NCBI RefSeq assembly: GCF_001577365.1
Contig: NZ_CP014513.1
Location: forward strand, 1,984,001 to 2,048,000
DNA from: Frondihabitans sp. PAMC 28766
GTDB taxonomy: Bacteria > Actinomycetota > Actinomycetes > Actinomycetales > Microbacteriaceae
Direction of reading: 5' to 3'
DNA: 64,000 bases
This document shows, piece after piece, positions 52,045 through 61,429 of the stretch. How positions within the stretch are numbered: position 1 is the stretch's first letter; the number at the start of each line of letters is the position of its first letter. The notes under the pieces were generated by a model that worked only from the letters and a program-made list of their open reading frames with translations, searched no databases and had not been told where the DNA came from. The position numbers and the translations under genes were made by a program.

Positions 52045-53400
52045 TTGGTCAAGACCACGGTTGAGCAGCTCAGCCCCACGCGCGTCAAGCTCAACATCGC
52101 GGTGAGCCCCGACGACCTCAAGCCCGGCATCACCCACGCCTACGGCCACATCGCCGAGCAGGTGCAGATCCCCGGGTTCCGCAAGGGCAAGGTTCCGCCG
52201 CCCATCATCGACCAGCGCGTCGGCCGTGAAGAGGTGCTGAACCACGCAGTCAACGAGAGCATGGACACCTTCTACCGCGCCGCCGTCGAAGAGGTCGAGC
52301 TGCGCCCGCTGGGCCGCCCCGAGGCAGACGTCGTCGAGTGGCCGAACGCCAAGGACTTCACCGGCGACCTCCTCCTCGCCATCGAGGTCGACGTGCGCCC
52401 CCAGTTCGACCTGCCCGACTACAAGAACCTCGAGCTCACCGTCGACTCGGTCGACATCACCGACGACGAGGTCGACGAAGAGCTGACGAACCTGCGCACG
52501 CGCTTCGGCACGCTCATCACCGTCGACCGCCCGGCCAAGACGGGCGACTTCGCTCAGATCGACCTCACCGCCACCATCGGCGACGACGAGGTCGACAACG
52601 CCAAGGGCATCTCGTACGAGATCGGCTCGGGCGACCTGATCGAGGGCATCGACGAGGCCCTCGACTCGCTCACCGCGGGTGAGAACACCACGTTCGAGTC
52701 GACGCTGCTCGGTGGCGACCGCGAGGGCGAGACCGCTCTCATCGCGGTCACGGTGACCGCCGTCAAAGAGCGCGAGCTGCCCGAGGCCGACGACGACTTC
52801 GCTCAGATCGCCAGCCAGTTCGACACCATCGACGAGCTGAAGGCCGACCTCAAAGAGCAGCTCGGCCGCTCGAAGACCTTCGGTCAGGGCGCTCAGGCGC
52901 GCGACCAGGTCGTCGAGAAGCTGCTCGAGAAGGTCGAGATCCCCGTCCCCGAGAAGCTCGTCGAAGACGAAGTTCACCGTCACCTCGAGCAAGAGAACCG
53001 CCTCGAAGACGACGTGCACCGCGCCGAGGTGAAAGAGAGCAGCGAGGTCGCCTTCCGCAACCAGATCCTCCTCGACGCCATCGCCGAGAAAGAAGAGGTC
53101 AAGGTCGAGCAGGACGAGCTCACCCAGTACCTCATCCAGGGCGCCGCTCAGTACGGCATGGAGCCCGGCGAGTTCATCAAGGTGCTCGACCAGAACGGCC
53201 AGATCCCGGCCATGGTCGGCGAGGTCGCACGCTCGAAGGCTCTGGCCGTCGTGTTGTCGCAGGCCACGGTGAAAGACGACAAGGGTGCCGACGTCGACAT
53301 CTCGGCGTTCACCGCTGTCTCCGGCGCTGGTGGTTACGAAGACGGAGAGGACCACACCGGTCACGACCACAGCGACCACGAGGGTCACGACCACGCGTAG
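52045..53400 (+). CDS. tig: Trigger factor
   Basis: This 451-residue ribosome-bound chaperone and prolyl isomerase has the N-terminal ribosome-binding domain with the signature region GFRKGKVP (about 47), the FKBP-type domain (about 160-245, [17 protein letters not shown]) and a long helical C-terminal domain. It ends in a His/Asp/Glu-rich tail with [15 protein letters not shown], which may bind metal. The TTG start has GGAGAAA at nine bases. It leads the tig-clpP1-clpP2-clpX cluster. Confidence 0.96.
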   Translation: MVKTTVEQLSPTRVKLNIAVSPDDLKPGITHAYGHIAEQVQIPGFRKGKVPPPIIDQRVGREEVLNHAVNESMDTFYRAAVEEVELRPLGRPEADVVEWPNAKDFTGDLLLAIEVDVRPQFDLPDYKNLELTVDSVDITDDEVDEELTNLRTRFGTLITVDRPAKTGDFAQIDLTATIGDDEVDNAKGISYEIGSGDLIEGIDEALDSLTAGENTTFESTLLGGDREGETALIAVTVTAVKERELPEADDDFAQIASQFDTIDELKADLKEQLGRSKTFGQGAQARDQVVEKLLEKVEIPVPEKLVEDEVHRHLEQENRLEDDVHRAEVKESSEVAFRNQILLDAIAEKEEVKVEQDELTQYLIQGAAQYGMEPGEFIKVLDQNGQIPAMVGEVARSKALAVVLSQATVKDDKGADVDISAFTAVSGAGGYEDGEDHTGHDHSDHEGHDHA

Positions 53401-53418
53401 CGACACCTGACGCGAGTC

Positions 53419-53454
53419 CGAGAGGGCAGGATGCCATGGCATCCTGCCCTCTCG
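53419..53454 (+). terminator. Palindromic terminator after trigger factor
   Basis: A perfect 36-base palindrome (arm CGAGAGGGCAGGATGCCA) lies 19 bases after the tig stop and is followed by TCGTTT. It separates tig from the clpP operon. Each arm contains the over-represented 9-mer GCAGGATGC/GCATCCTGC. Confidence 0.85.
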
Positions 53455-53566
53455 TCGTTTCCGGCACGAATCAGCGCAATGAATACAGCCGTGGGCGAAC
53501 AGCCCGGAAACCGCGCGTTGCACCCTCTAAGTTCGTATGCAAGCGACAACTGAATGGGAGCACCAC

Positions 53567-54154
53567 ATGGCCGACGTAACACTGCCCAACAGTGTTTTTG
53601 ACCGACTTCTCCAAGACCGCATCATCTGGCTCGGGTCCGAGGTGCGCGACGACAACGCGAACGAGATCGCTGCCAAGCTTCTCCTTCTTGCCGCCGAGGA
53701 CTCAGAGAAAGACATCTACCTCTACATCAACTCTCCGGGCGGGTCCGTCACCGCCGGAATGGCGATCTACGACGCGATGGAGTTCGTTCCGAACGACATC
53801 GTCACCGTCGCCATCGGCATGGCGGCGTCCATGGGCCAGCTGCTCCTGACGGCGGGCACCAAAGGCAAGCGCTACATCACCCCGAACGCGCGAGTGCTGC
53901 TGCACCAGCCGTCCGGCGGGTTCGGCGGCACCTCGTCCGACATCCAGACGCAGGCTCAGATCATCCTCTCGATGAAGAAGCGCCTCGCCGAGATCACCGC
54001 GTCGCAGACCGGCAAGACCGTCGAGCAGATCAACGAAGACGGCGACCGCGACCGCTGGTTCACCGCTGAAGAGGCCCTCGAGTACGGCTTCGTCGATCAC
54101 ATCCGCTCGTCCGCCAGCGACGTCATCGGCGGCGCCGGCACCGACCAGGCCTGA
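53567..54154 (+). CDS. clpP1: ATP-dependent Clp protease proteolytic subunit ClpP1
   Basis: This 195-residue serine peptidase has [16 protein letters not shown], the nucleophile in [11 protein letters not shown] (Ser88) and the His in [11 protein letters not shown] (His113). With ClpP2 it forms the mixed tetradecamer known in actinobacteria and degrades tagged or misfolded proteins handed over by ClpX or ClpC. The ATG with GGGAG upstream is chosen over one at 53537. ClpP2 follows after 36 bases. Confidence 0.96.
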   Translation: MADVTLPNSVFDRLLQDRIIWLGSEVRDDNANEIAAKLLLLAAEDSEKDIYLYINSPGGSVTAGMAIYDAMEFVPNDIVTVAIGMAASMGQLLLTAGTKGKRYITPNARVLLHQPSGGFGGTSSDIQTQAQIILSMKKRLAEITASQTGKTVEQINEDGDRDRWFTAEEALEYGFVDHIRSSASDVIGGAGTDQA

Positions 54155-54190
54155 CTCCACCTACTCAGAGACTCAGAAGAAGGAACGAAA

Positions 54191-54868
54191 ATGGAACTGC
54201 CAATGATGGGTGGAGCCCCCAAGTTCGCGGCCCCCGGCTCGCTGACCGAGAGCCCTAGCGCCCGCTACGTGCTCCCGACGTTCGAAGAGCGCACGGCCTA
54301 CGGCTACAAGCGCCAGGACCCCTACGCCAAACTCTTCGAAGACCGCATCATCTTCATGGGGGTGCAGGTCGACGACGCATCCGCCGACGACGTGATGGCG
54401 CAGCTGCTCGTGCTCGAGTCGATGGACCCCGACCGCGACATCACGCTCTACATCAACTCGCCCGGTGGCTCGTTCACGGCCATGACGGCGATCTACGACA
54501 CCATGCAGTACATCCGCCCCGACATCCAGACCGTGTGCCTCGGTCAGGCTGCCTCGGCCGCGGCCGTGCTGCTCGCCGCCGGCACCCCCGGCAAGCGCCT
54601 CGCCCTGCCCAACGCCCGCGTGCTGATCCACCAGCCCGCGACCGAGGGTGCCGGCGGCCAGGCCTCCGACATCGAGATCCAGGCGGCCGAGGTGCTGCGC
54701 ATGCGCACCTGGCTCGAAGAGACGCTGTCGAAGCACTCCAACCGCACGCCCGAGCAGGTCAACCGCGACATCGAGCGAGACAACATCCTCGGCACGCAGC
54801 AGGCCCTCGAGTACGGCCTGATCGACCAGGTGCTCACGAGCCGCAAGAACCTGGCGCTCGCCAAGTAG
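54191..54868 (+). CDS. clpP2: ATP-dependent Clp protease proteolytic subunit ClpP2
   Basis: This 225-residue partner of ClpP1 has a longer N-terminus (propeptide-like, about 1-30), [18 protein letters not shown], the nucleophile in [14 protein letters not shown] (Ser122) and [11 protein letters not shown] (His147). In actinobacteria the ClpP1-ClpP2 pair is often essential. A strong GAAGGAAC ribosome site precedes the ATG. A hairpin terminator follows the gene. Confidence 0.96.
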   Translation: MELPMMGGAPKFAAPGSLTESPSARYVLPTFEERTAYGYKRQDPYAKLFEDRIIFMGVQVDDASADDVMAQLLVLESMDPDRDITLYINSPGGSFTAMTAIYDTMQYIRPDIQTVCLGQAASAAAVLLAAGTPGKRLALPNARVLIHQPATEGAGGQASDIEIQAAEVLRMRTWLEETLSKHSNRTPEQVNRDIERDNILGTQQALEYGLIDQVLTSRKNLALAK

Positions 54869-54885
54869 GGCGGTCGCACCGACAG

Positions 54886-54917
54886 AGGGCCTCGGATCCT
54901 GATGGTTCCGAGGCCCT
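54886..54917 (+). terminator. Hairpin terminator after clpP2
   Basis: AGGGCCTCGGA and TCCGAGGCCCT pair around a 10-base loop, 17 bases after the clpP2 stop. It indicates that clpX, 168 bases further on, has its own promoter. Confidence 0.8.
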
Positions 54918-55084
54918 TCGTCTGCAAGGCATCAGGATCCGACGCCAAACGAGCATCGCGTCGGGTACGAACCACAGGTGTCGACGCCGATCCCGGCGAT
55001 TCGGGCGGCCACGATGCTCGCAGTGTCTGCGGTTCGGGTTAGGCTCGTTCACGATCATCACACTTCGCTATAGGGAGGCACGGC

Positions 55085-56365
55085 ATGGCACGCATCGGTG
55101 AAAGCGCCGACCTGCTCAAGTGCTCGTTCTGCGGGAAGAGCCAGAAGCAGGTTCAGCAGCTCATCGCCGGCCCCGGCGTGTACATCTGCGACGAGTGCGT
55201 CGAGCTGTGCAACGAGATCATCGAGGAGCGCCTGGCTGAGGCCGGCGAAGAGCCCTCGAGCGAATTCGACCTCCCCAAGCCGCGCGAGATCTACGACTTC
55301 CTGGAGGAGTACGTGATCGGCCAGGCCCCGGCGAAGCGCGCCCTGTCGGTGGCCGTCTACAACCACTACAAGCGGATCCGGTCGATGGCGACTCTCGCCT
55401 CGGCCGACTCGCTCGGCGACGACATCGAGATCGCCAAGTCGAACATCCTCCTCATCGGCCCGACCGGCTGCGGCAAGACGTATCTCGCCCAGACGCTCGC
55501 CAAGCGCCTCAACGTCCCGTTCGCCGTCGCCGACGCCACCGCCCTGACCGAGGCGGGCTACGTCGGCGAAGACGTCGAGAACATCCTGCTCAAGCTCATC
55601 CAGGCCGCCGACTACGACGTCAAGCGGGCCGAGACGGGCATCATCTACATCGACGAGGTCGACAAGATCGCCCGCAAGGCCGAGAACCCCTCGATCACGC
55701 GCGACGTCTCAGGCGAGGGTGTGCAGCAGGCCCTCCTCAAGATCCTCGAGGGCACCGTCGCCTCGGTTCCGCCGCAGGGCGGCCGCAAGCACCCGCATCA
55801 AGAGTTCATCCAGATCGACACGACGAACGTCCTCTTCATCGTCGCCGGCGCCTTCGCCGGGCTGGAAGAAATCATCTCCTCTCGGGCAGGCAAGCGCGGC
55901 ATCGGCTTCGGCTCGCCGCTCTACAACAAGGGCAACGACGCCAACCTCTTCAGCGAGGTCCTCCCTGAAGACCTTCACAAGTTCGGCCTGATCCCCGAGT
56001 TCATCGGTCGCCTGCCCGTCGTCACGACGGTCACGCAGCTCGACCAGGTGGCCCTGATGGAGATCCTGACCAAGCCGAAGAACGCCCTCGTGCGCCAATA
56101 CCAGCGCATGTTCGAGATCGACGGCGTCGAGCTCGACTTCGAGCAGCCGGCACTCGAGGCGATCGCCGACCTCGCGGTCCTGCGCCAGACCGGTGCCCGC
56201 GGCCTCCGCGCCATCATGGAGGAAGTGCTCGGGCCGATCATGTTCGACGTCCCCTCCGACGAGACCGTCGGGCGTGTCGTCGTCACGAAGGCCTCCGTCT
56301 TGGAGAACGCCGCGCCCACCATCGTGCCGCGCTCGATCACCGAGCGCACCGAGAAGAGCGCCTAG
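55085..56365 (+). CDS. clpX: ATP-dependent Clp protease ATPase subunit ClpX
   Basis: This 426-residue AAA+ unfoldase feeds substrates to ClpP1P2. The N-terminal zinc domain has CSFC (Cys13, Cys16) and CDEC (Cys35, Cys38); Walker A GPTGCGKT (126-133), Walker [11 protein letters not shown], the pore-loop/RKH region and the IGF-type ClpP loop ([12 protein letters not shown]) are seen. The start has GGGAGG upstream. A TATA-like -10 (gctata) near 55065 may belong to its promoter. Confidence 0.97.
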   Translation: MARIGESADLLKCSFCGKSQKQVQQLIAGPGVYICDECVELCNEIIEERLAEAGEEPSSEFDLPKPREIYDFLEEYVIGQAPAKRALSVAVYNHYKRIRSMATLASADSLGDDIEIAKSNILLIGPTGCGKTYLAQTLAKRLNVPFAVADATALTEAGYVGEDVENILLKLIQAADYDVKRAETGIIYIDEVDKIARKAENPSITRDVSGEGVQQALLKILEGTVASVPPQGGRKHPHQEFIQIDTTNVLFIVAGAFAGLEEIISSRAGKRGIGFGSPLYNKGNDANLFSEVLPEDLHKFGLIPEFIGRLPVVTTVTQLDQVALMEILTKPKNALVRQYQRMFEIDGVELDFEQPALEAIADLAVLRQTGARGLRAIMEEVLGPIMFDVPSDETVGRVVVTKASVLENAAPTIVPRSITERTEKSA

Positions 56366-56475
56366 CCTTCGTAGCGCTGTAGCGTGGCCTTACGACGCGC
56401 GCAGGGGCGGTTCATCGGCGTTTCACCGGGGGCGCACAACGAGGTAGGGGAGCCGTTCGGCGAGCCCTGAGCGGG

Positions 56476-59442
56476 GTGATAGCGCCGTTACTGCTCGTTC
56501 CGCTCGGCGTCGCGGGGGTGGGCATCGCGATGAGCTCTGCCCCCGCTGTCGCCGCCGACCTCCCCGCGTGCCCCACCTACTCGTCGCCGTCGCCCGGCGG
56601 AGCCCCTCGCGGCACCGACGCAAACGTCACGGTCTTCGCCGGTGGCGACTACGTCGCCGGGGCCGGTGCCGCCGAGTCGGAGGGGGTGCTCGCCGTCGGA
56701 GGCACCGCCACGTTCGACAAGGACCCCGGGGGCACCTTCAACGTCGGGGTGGTCGGCGTCGGGTCGCAGGTGACGCCTCCCGCGGGCAGCGACATGCTGC
56801 TCGCTGCAGGAGCAGTGACCGTAGGAGGCCGCACGGTCGTCGACGTCGGGCACGGCATCGGCGGGAACGTCGTCGGTGGGTCCACCATCGACTCGGTCGA
56901 CCGCTTCGAGACCTCGGGCGGCTCCGTGACGCCGAACAGCGCAGATGCGCTGGGTCCGTTTGCGGGGTTCTCCTCCGTCGTGACCGACAAGTCGCGCGAT
57001 TACGCCGGGCTCGCGCCCACGGGGACGACGAGCGTCCTCTACGGCGTCCGGACCTTCCAGGGCGACGGCACCAGCGCGAGGCAGGTGTTCGACGTCTCGG
57101 GTGCCGCGCTCGGGTCGACCTCTCAGTCGATGGCGTTCCGCTTCCGGGGCATCCCGACGGGCGCCTCCGTCGTGATCAACGTTACGGGCGCGACAGCTGA
57201 CGTGTACCCGGCCGGATTCTTCGAGGGGGACTCGAACACGCAGATCGACTTCGGTGATCCGCGATTCGTCGAGGTCGCTTCGCACACGCTGTGGAACTTC
57301 GCATCCGCCGACTCCGTGACTCTCGGCACCGGCGACCAGCTGCTCGGCAGCGTGCTCGTCCCGGCGAAGGGCTCCGTCACCACGGTGACGGCCAGCACCA
57401 ACGGGCGCCTGCTAGTAGGAGGCGACCTGCACTTCGCCGGAGATGGCAACGAGGCGCATTCGTACCCCTTCCCTGATCCTGAATTCGAGTGCAAGCCGAC
57501 GATCACGCCCATCCCCGAGACCGGTGCGCTTGCGGTGCAGAAAGTCGTCGACGATCCTGCCGGCTTCGTCGATTCGGGCCGCCTGTACACCGGCACGTAC
57601 GAGTGCCAGAGCCCGACCGGGTCGGCGATCCCCGGCGGCTCGTGGGGTGTCCGGCCGGAGTCCGCCCCCACGGTGATCGCCGACAACCTCCCTGTCGGCT
57701 CCACCTGCAGTCTCACCGAGACTCCACCGCCGACGCCCGACCCGAGCGACCCGAGCTACGTCTGGCAGCCCGCCGTCATCTCGCCCTCGCCGGTCATGAT
57801 CGCCGCCGGGTCTGCGTCCGTGGTCACGGTGACCAATACGGTGACCCGTCAGCTCGGCACCTTCGCCCTCGTCAAGAGGCTGACCGAGGCTTCAGGCGTG
57901 GTCGACCCCGCGCGAGTCTTCTCGGGCACGTACGGCTGCCAGTTCGACGGTCGAGACGTGACCCCTGCCGACGACACCTGGTCGACGACGGCCGGGGCGT
58001 CGCCCATCGCACTCGGGCCCGTCCCCATCGGCTCGGAGTGCCGAGTGCAGGAGCGTCTGGGCGGGCCGCCGCAGTCGGGGGCGCCCGGTGTCGGCTGGGG
58101 GCCGACCCTCATCTCGCCCAGCCGAGTCGTGGTGCGTCAGGGCGGGGCGGATCTCGTCACGGTCAGCAACTCGACGGCCGCTCTCACCGGGTCGTTCTCT
58201 CTCAGCAAGTCGGTCTCGGGTGACCCGGCCGGGTTCGATCCTGCCTCGCAGTTCGCCTTCGACTACGTCTGCACGCCGCCCGGGGGTTCGGCCGGGCAGA
58301 CCGTTGCGGTCGCTCTGCGCGACGGTGGGCAGACCGTCGTCTCCGGAGTGCCGGTCGGCAGCTCGTGCACCGTGACCGAGGGCAAGTCACCCGGCACCAC
58401 CGACCCCTCTTATACGTGGCTTGCGCCCAGCGTCAGCGTGACCGACCCGCGTGCCATCGTCTCGGGCCGCAGTGCCACGTTCATCGTGCCGCCGACGACG
58501 TCGCCCCTCGTGCAGGTCGCTTACACCGACGAACTGGTTCGTCGCACAACGAGTTTTGCCGTCCAGAAGCTGCTGCTCGGGCCGCGACTGGTCGTCGACC
58601 CCGATCGCCGATACTCGGGAGTCTGGGCGTGCACGTTCGTGGGCCGCGAGATCGACGGCGGCCGGTGGAGTGTCACGGCGAACTCAGGACCGCAGACCGT
58701 CGCCGTGAGCCTGCCCGTCGGCACGAGTTGCATCGCGAACGAAGACCTCCAGGTCACGCCGCCGGCCACGGGCAGCGTCGCCTACCAGTGGTCGCCGACC
58801 GGGCTCGAAGCCGGATCCACGGTGCTCGCCGGAACCGCGCCCGGGGTCATCTCCATCACCAACATCGTGCAGGCGGTTTCGGCCAGCGCCTCGATCGTCA
58901 AGGTGGCGCAGGATCCCGACGGGGTCCTGTCGGGCGACGAGACGTACTCCGGCGAGATCACCTGCGTGCCGGGCGACGGAGCCGCGCCCCTCAGCCGATC
59001 ATGGTCGATCCGAGCGGGTGAGACACCTCAGCCGCTGCTCGGCGGCATTCCCGACGGCAGCGTCTGCACTGTGACGGAAGACCCGCCGCCCGCGGCGGAC
59101 GGAACTGAATGGGCTCCGAGCGTCACTTCTCCTTCCTCGTTCACCGCGTACGCCGACTTCCCCGTGACCGTCACCGTCACGAACACCGCTCTGGCGACGA
59201 CTCCGCCCGAGGAGGGCGGCCCGGGTGACGGCGGCCCCGGTGACGGCGGCCCCGGTGACGGGGGCGATTCGGGCGTCGTCGATCCAGGCTCGGGCGGCTC
59301 GGCTGCGACGACGGCCGAACTCGCGTACACCGGCGACACGTTCCCGGTGATGGCCCTGGTCGCCGCCGTGGCGTCTATCGCTATCGGGGGAGCGTTGATG
59401 GTGGGCCGGCGTCGACCGCAACGCCGGCATCGCGCGGGGTGA
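56476..59442 (+). CDS. Large surface protein: choice-of-anchor A domain, five DUF5979-like repeats, LAYTG sorting signal
   Basis: This 988-residue secreted protein has a signal-like start (PLLLVPLGVAGVGIAMSSAPAVA), a choice-of-anchor A domain (about 30-340), then five repeats of about 110 residues, each with a K-V/L...GxYxC pattern (for example FALVKRLTEASGVVDPARVF). A GGPGD linker and C-terminal LAYTGDTFPVMALVAAVASI then RRRPQRRHR follow. LAxTG is recognised by class E sortases, so the protein is likely wall-anchored. The GTG start lacks basic residues; arginine-rich codons just upstream have no canonical start. It may serve adhesion. Confidence 0.88.
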   Translation: MIAPLLLVPLGVAGVGIAMSSAPAVAADLPACPTYSSPSPGGAPRGTDANVTVFAGGDYVAGAGAAESEGVLAVGGTATFDKDPGGTFNVGVVGVGSQVTPPAGSDMLLAAGAVTVGGRTVVDVGHGIGGNVVGGSTIDSVDRFETSGGSVTPNSADALGPFAGFSSVVTDKSRDYAGLAPTGTTSVLYGVRTFQGDGTSARQVFDVSGAALGSTSQSMAFRFRGIPTGASVVINVTGATADVYPAGFFEGDSNTQIDFGDPRFVEVASHTLWNFASADSVTLGTGDQLLGSVLVPAKGSVTTVTASTNGRLLVGGDLHFAGDGNEAHSYPFPDPEFECKPTITPIPETGALAVQKVVDDPAGFVDSGRLYTGTYECQSPTGSAIPGGSWGVRPESAPTVIADNLPVGSTCSLTETPPPTPDPSDPSYVWQPAVISPSPVMIAAGSASVVTVTNTVTRQLGTFALVKRLTEASGVVDPARVFSGTYGCQFDGRDVTPADDTWSTTAGASPIALGPVPIGSECRVQERLGGPPQSGAPGVGWGPTLISPSRVVVRQGGADLVTVSNSTAALTGSFSLSKSVSGDPAGFDPASQFAFDYVCTPPGGSAGQTVAVALRDGGQTVVSGVPVGSSCTVTEGKSPGTTDPSYTWLAPSVSVTDPRAIVSGRSATFIVPPTTSPLVQVAYTDELVRRTTSFAVQKLLLGPRLVVDPDRRYSGVWACTFVGREIDGGRWSVTANSGPQTVAVSLPVGTSCIANEDLQVTPPATGSVAYQWSPTGLEAGSTVLAGTAPGVISITNIVQAVSASASIVKVAQDPDGVLSGDETYSGEITCVPGDGAAPLSRSWSIRAGETPQPLLGGIPDGSVCTVTEDPPPAADGTEWAPSVTSPSSFTAYADFPVTVTVTNTALATTPPEEGGPGDGGPGDGGPGDGGDSGVVDPGSGGSAATTAELAYTGDTFPVMALVAAVASIAIGGALMVGRRRPQRRHRAG
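59216..59260. repeat. 15-bp tandem repeat (GGPGD, about three copies)
   Basis: Units of ggcggccccggtgac repeat directly and encode GGPGD in the wall-spanning linker of the surface protein just before the LAYTG signal. Confidence 0.85.
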
Positions 59443-59516
59443 GTCTCGTCGGGCCTGGCGGCCCGGCGTGTCGCGTGGTCGGCGTGTCAGACGGCCTGAC
59501 GTGGTCGCGTGGCTCA

Positions 59517-60173
59517 TCACGAGAGCAGGCCTGCGCGATGGGCGGCGATCGCCAGCTGGGTGCGGTTCTGCAGGCCGAGCTTCTCGAGCAGCCGCGAGAC
59601 GTAGGTCTTCGCCGAGGCAGCGCTGATGCCGAGATGGGTGGCGATCCGGGCATTGGACATGCCGTGCCCGACGGCGCGAGCCAGATCGCGCTCGCGTTCG
59701 GTCAGGTCGGAGAGATCGTCCGGGCCCGAACGATCCGGCGTCGGCATTGCCAGCGGGCGGACCGCTTCGCGGATCACGGTCGCGGCGACACTCGGCGCGA
59801 GGGCACCTCGACCGGCCGCGATGTCTCGCACCGCAGCCGGTAGCTCTTCCGGGCGGAAGTTCTTCAACAGGAAGCCGCTTGCTCCCGCCGCCAGCGCATC
59901 GAGGACACTGTCGTCGGTGCTGAATGCCGTCAGGACGAGCACGGCCGGAGGCTCGGGCAGCAGGCGCAGGAGGCGCGTCGTCTCGACGCCGTCCATGTCG
60001 GGCATGCGGAGATCGACGACCGCGACATCGACTCGCAGCTGGCGAGCGACCGCGACGCCGCGCTCGCCGCAGTCGACATCGGCGACGACCGCCACGTCGC
60101 CGACCGAGTCGAGGATCAATCGCAGGCTCTCCCGGATGTCGTGGTCATCGTCGATCAGCATGACGCGGATCAT
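59517..60173 (-). CDS. NarL/LuxR-family response regulator
   Basis: This 218-residue protein has a receiver domain (IRVMLIDDDHDIRESLRLIL, phospho-acceptor Asp in VAVVDLRMPDMDG, and LTAFSTDD, FLLKNF) and a LuxR helix-turn-helix (LTERERDLARAVGHG, IATHLGISAASAKTYVSRLLEKLG). The ATG at 60173 overlaps the kinase stop by four bases. It probably controls genes for polysaccharide use or surface display nearby; that is inference. Confidence 0.94.
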   Translation of the reverse strand: MIRVMLIDDDHDIRESLRLILDSVGDVAVVADVDCGERGVAVARQLRVDVAVVDLRMPDMDGVETTRLLRLLPEPPAVLVLTAFSTDDSVLDALAAGASGFLLKNFRPEELPAAVRDIAAGRGALAPSVAATVIREAVRPLAMPTPDRSGPDDLSDLTERERDLARAVGHGMSNARIATHLGISAASAKTYVSRLLEKLGLQNRTQLAIAAHRAGLLS

Positions 60174-61330
60174 CGAGCCACCTCGAGGCTGACGGCGTAG
60201 CCCCCGTCGGGCGTGAATCCGTGCGTGACGGTCCCGGCCAGCCCACGTGCGCGCTCGCACAGAAGGTCGAGCCCGTGACCGCCTGCGACGATCGCCGCGG
60301 AGGCAGGGGCGCCGCACTCGTCGTTCTCGACGCGGAGGAACACGCGATCCGACCACACCTCTGCGTGCACGGTGACGGCCGCGCCGCATGCGTACTTGGC
60401 CGCATTGTGAAGTGCTTCGCCGACGACGGCGTCGCACAGGTCGCGGAGAGGCCCCTTCAGGGCTTCGACCCGATCGAGCCCGGATGTCGTGACGCAGGTG
60501 CCGTCTCGTCGTGCCTCCGCGATCGACTCATGCGCTCGCCGGCCCGAGGGGTGGCTGAGGGCCGTGGCTGCAGGTGTCGCCCGAAGGTGCCCGACGATGT
60601 ACTGCAGGTCGTCGACGGTGCTCGCTCCGGTGTCGGCGATCCGCCCCGCGAGCTCTCGCGCACGCTCGTCGCCGGTCGTCGCCGAGATAGCAGTCGCATG
60701 CAGCACCATCCGGCTGACCCGCTGGCCGAGGAGATCGTGCATCTCTTCGCTGAGCCGCAGGCGATCCTCTGTGACCCGCGCGAGGGCGCGTTCCTCGGCG
60801 GCGAGTGCCTCGGACCGGACGTGATCCTCGCGGAGGCCGGCCAGCCGGGTCGTCGTCAGGATGACGGCGCCGACGAGCGCGGGGAGGGCCACGGCGAACA
60901 CGGGGGTGGTCTCGGGAGGAAGAGCCGTATGGCCCGCTCGATAGGCGCACGGGTCGGGCACGAGCCCGAGAGGATGCACGGTCGCGAGGAGACCGAGGAG
61001 GAGCCAGGAGCCGCGGGGCTGCCACCGCCCCAGAAGGTAGGCGGCGGCGATGACGAAGACGCAGGACTCCGTCAGCGACCAGCAGGCGAGTGCCGCCGCC
61101 ACGGTGACGAACGGCCACCGACGACCGATCCAGAGAGTCGCGCCGGCACCGACGAAGACCAGGACCTGCAGCGAGTCCGGTGCCTCCCTCGCAGCCAGCG
61201 CGTCGTACCAGATGCCGTAAGTCGTGACGAGAACAGGAAGAGCGAGGAGGAGCGCTCGATGGAGACGCTGCGCCCATGGGGGAGGGGCTAGAAGAAGGCG
61301 GAGCGGAAGGGAGGGTCGAGAGGCCTGCAC
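60170..61330 (-). CDS. NarL-type sensor histidine kinase
   Basis: From the GTG at 61330 the protein has 386 residues. Five or six hydrophobic helices (about 25-175) form the membrane sensor. The HisKA_3 box ALARVTEDRLRLSEEMHDLLG carries the phospho-acceptor His. The ATPase domain has GEALHNAAKYA and a GGHGLDLLCERARGLAG lid. GAAAGAGGAC lies six bases before the GTG, which I prefer over a TTG at 61372. Its gene overlaps the response regulator and is divergent from the CBM2/FnIII gene. Confidence 0.92.
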   Translation of the reverse strand: MQASRPSLPLRLLLAPPPWAQRLHRALLLALPVLVTTYGIWYDALAAREAPDSLQVLVFVGAGATLWIGRRWPFVTVAAALACWSLTESCVFVIAAAYLLGRWQPRGSWLLLGLLATVHPLGLVPDPCAYRAGHTALPPETTPVFAVALPALVGAVILTTTRLAGLREDHVRSEALAAEERALARVTEDRLRLSEEMHDLLGQRVSRMVLHATAISATTGDERARELAGRIADTGASTVDDLQYIVGHLRATPAATALSHPSGRRAHESIAEARRDGTCVTTSGLDRVEALKGPLRDLCDAVVGEALHNAAKYACGAAVTVHAEVWSDRVFLRVENDECGAPASAAIVAGGHGLDLLCERARGLAGTVTHGFTPDGGYAVSLEVAR

Positions 61331-61358
61331 GGATTGTCCTCTTTCGGAGACATGATCA

Positions 61359-61398
61359 GGTTCGAGTTCCAATTTAACATTTCAGTACGAACTTGACC
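61359..61398. promoter_or_regulatory. Imperfect inverted repeat between kinase and CBM2/FnIII gene
   Basis: GGTTCGAGTTC (61359-61369) and GAACTTGACC (61389-61398) form imperfect inverted arms about 30 bases apart, in an AT-rich divergent promoter region. It could be the binding site of the neighbouring response regulator. Confidence 0.4.
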
Positions 61399-61429
61399 AC
61401 CCCTCACCGTCACCTCGAAAGGGTCTCCT

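Noticed and set aside
53537..53566. Earlier start of clpP1
   Set aside because: The ATG at 53567 has the better ribosome site and gives the usual ClpP1 N-terminus.
61331..61372. TTG start of the histidine kinase at 61372
   Set aside because: No ribosome site is near, while a good GAGGA precedes the GTG at 61330; the longer start would overlap the putative operator.
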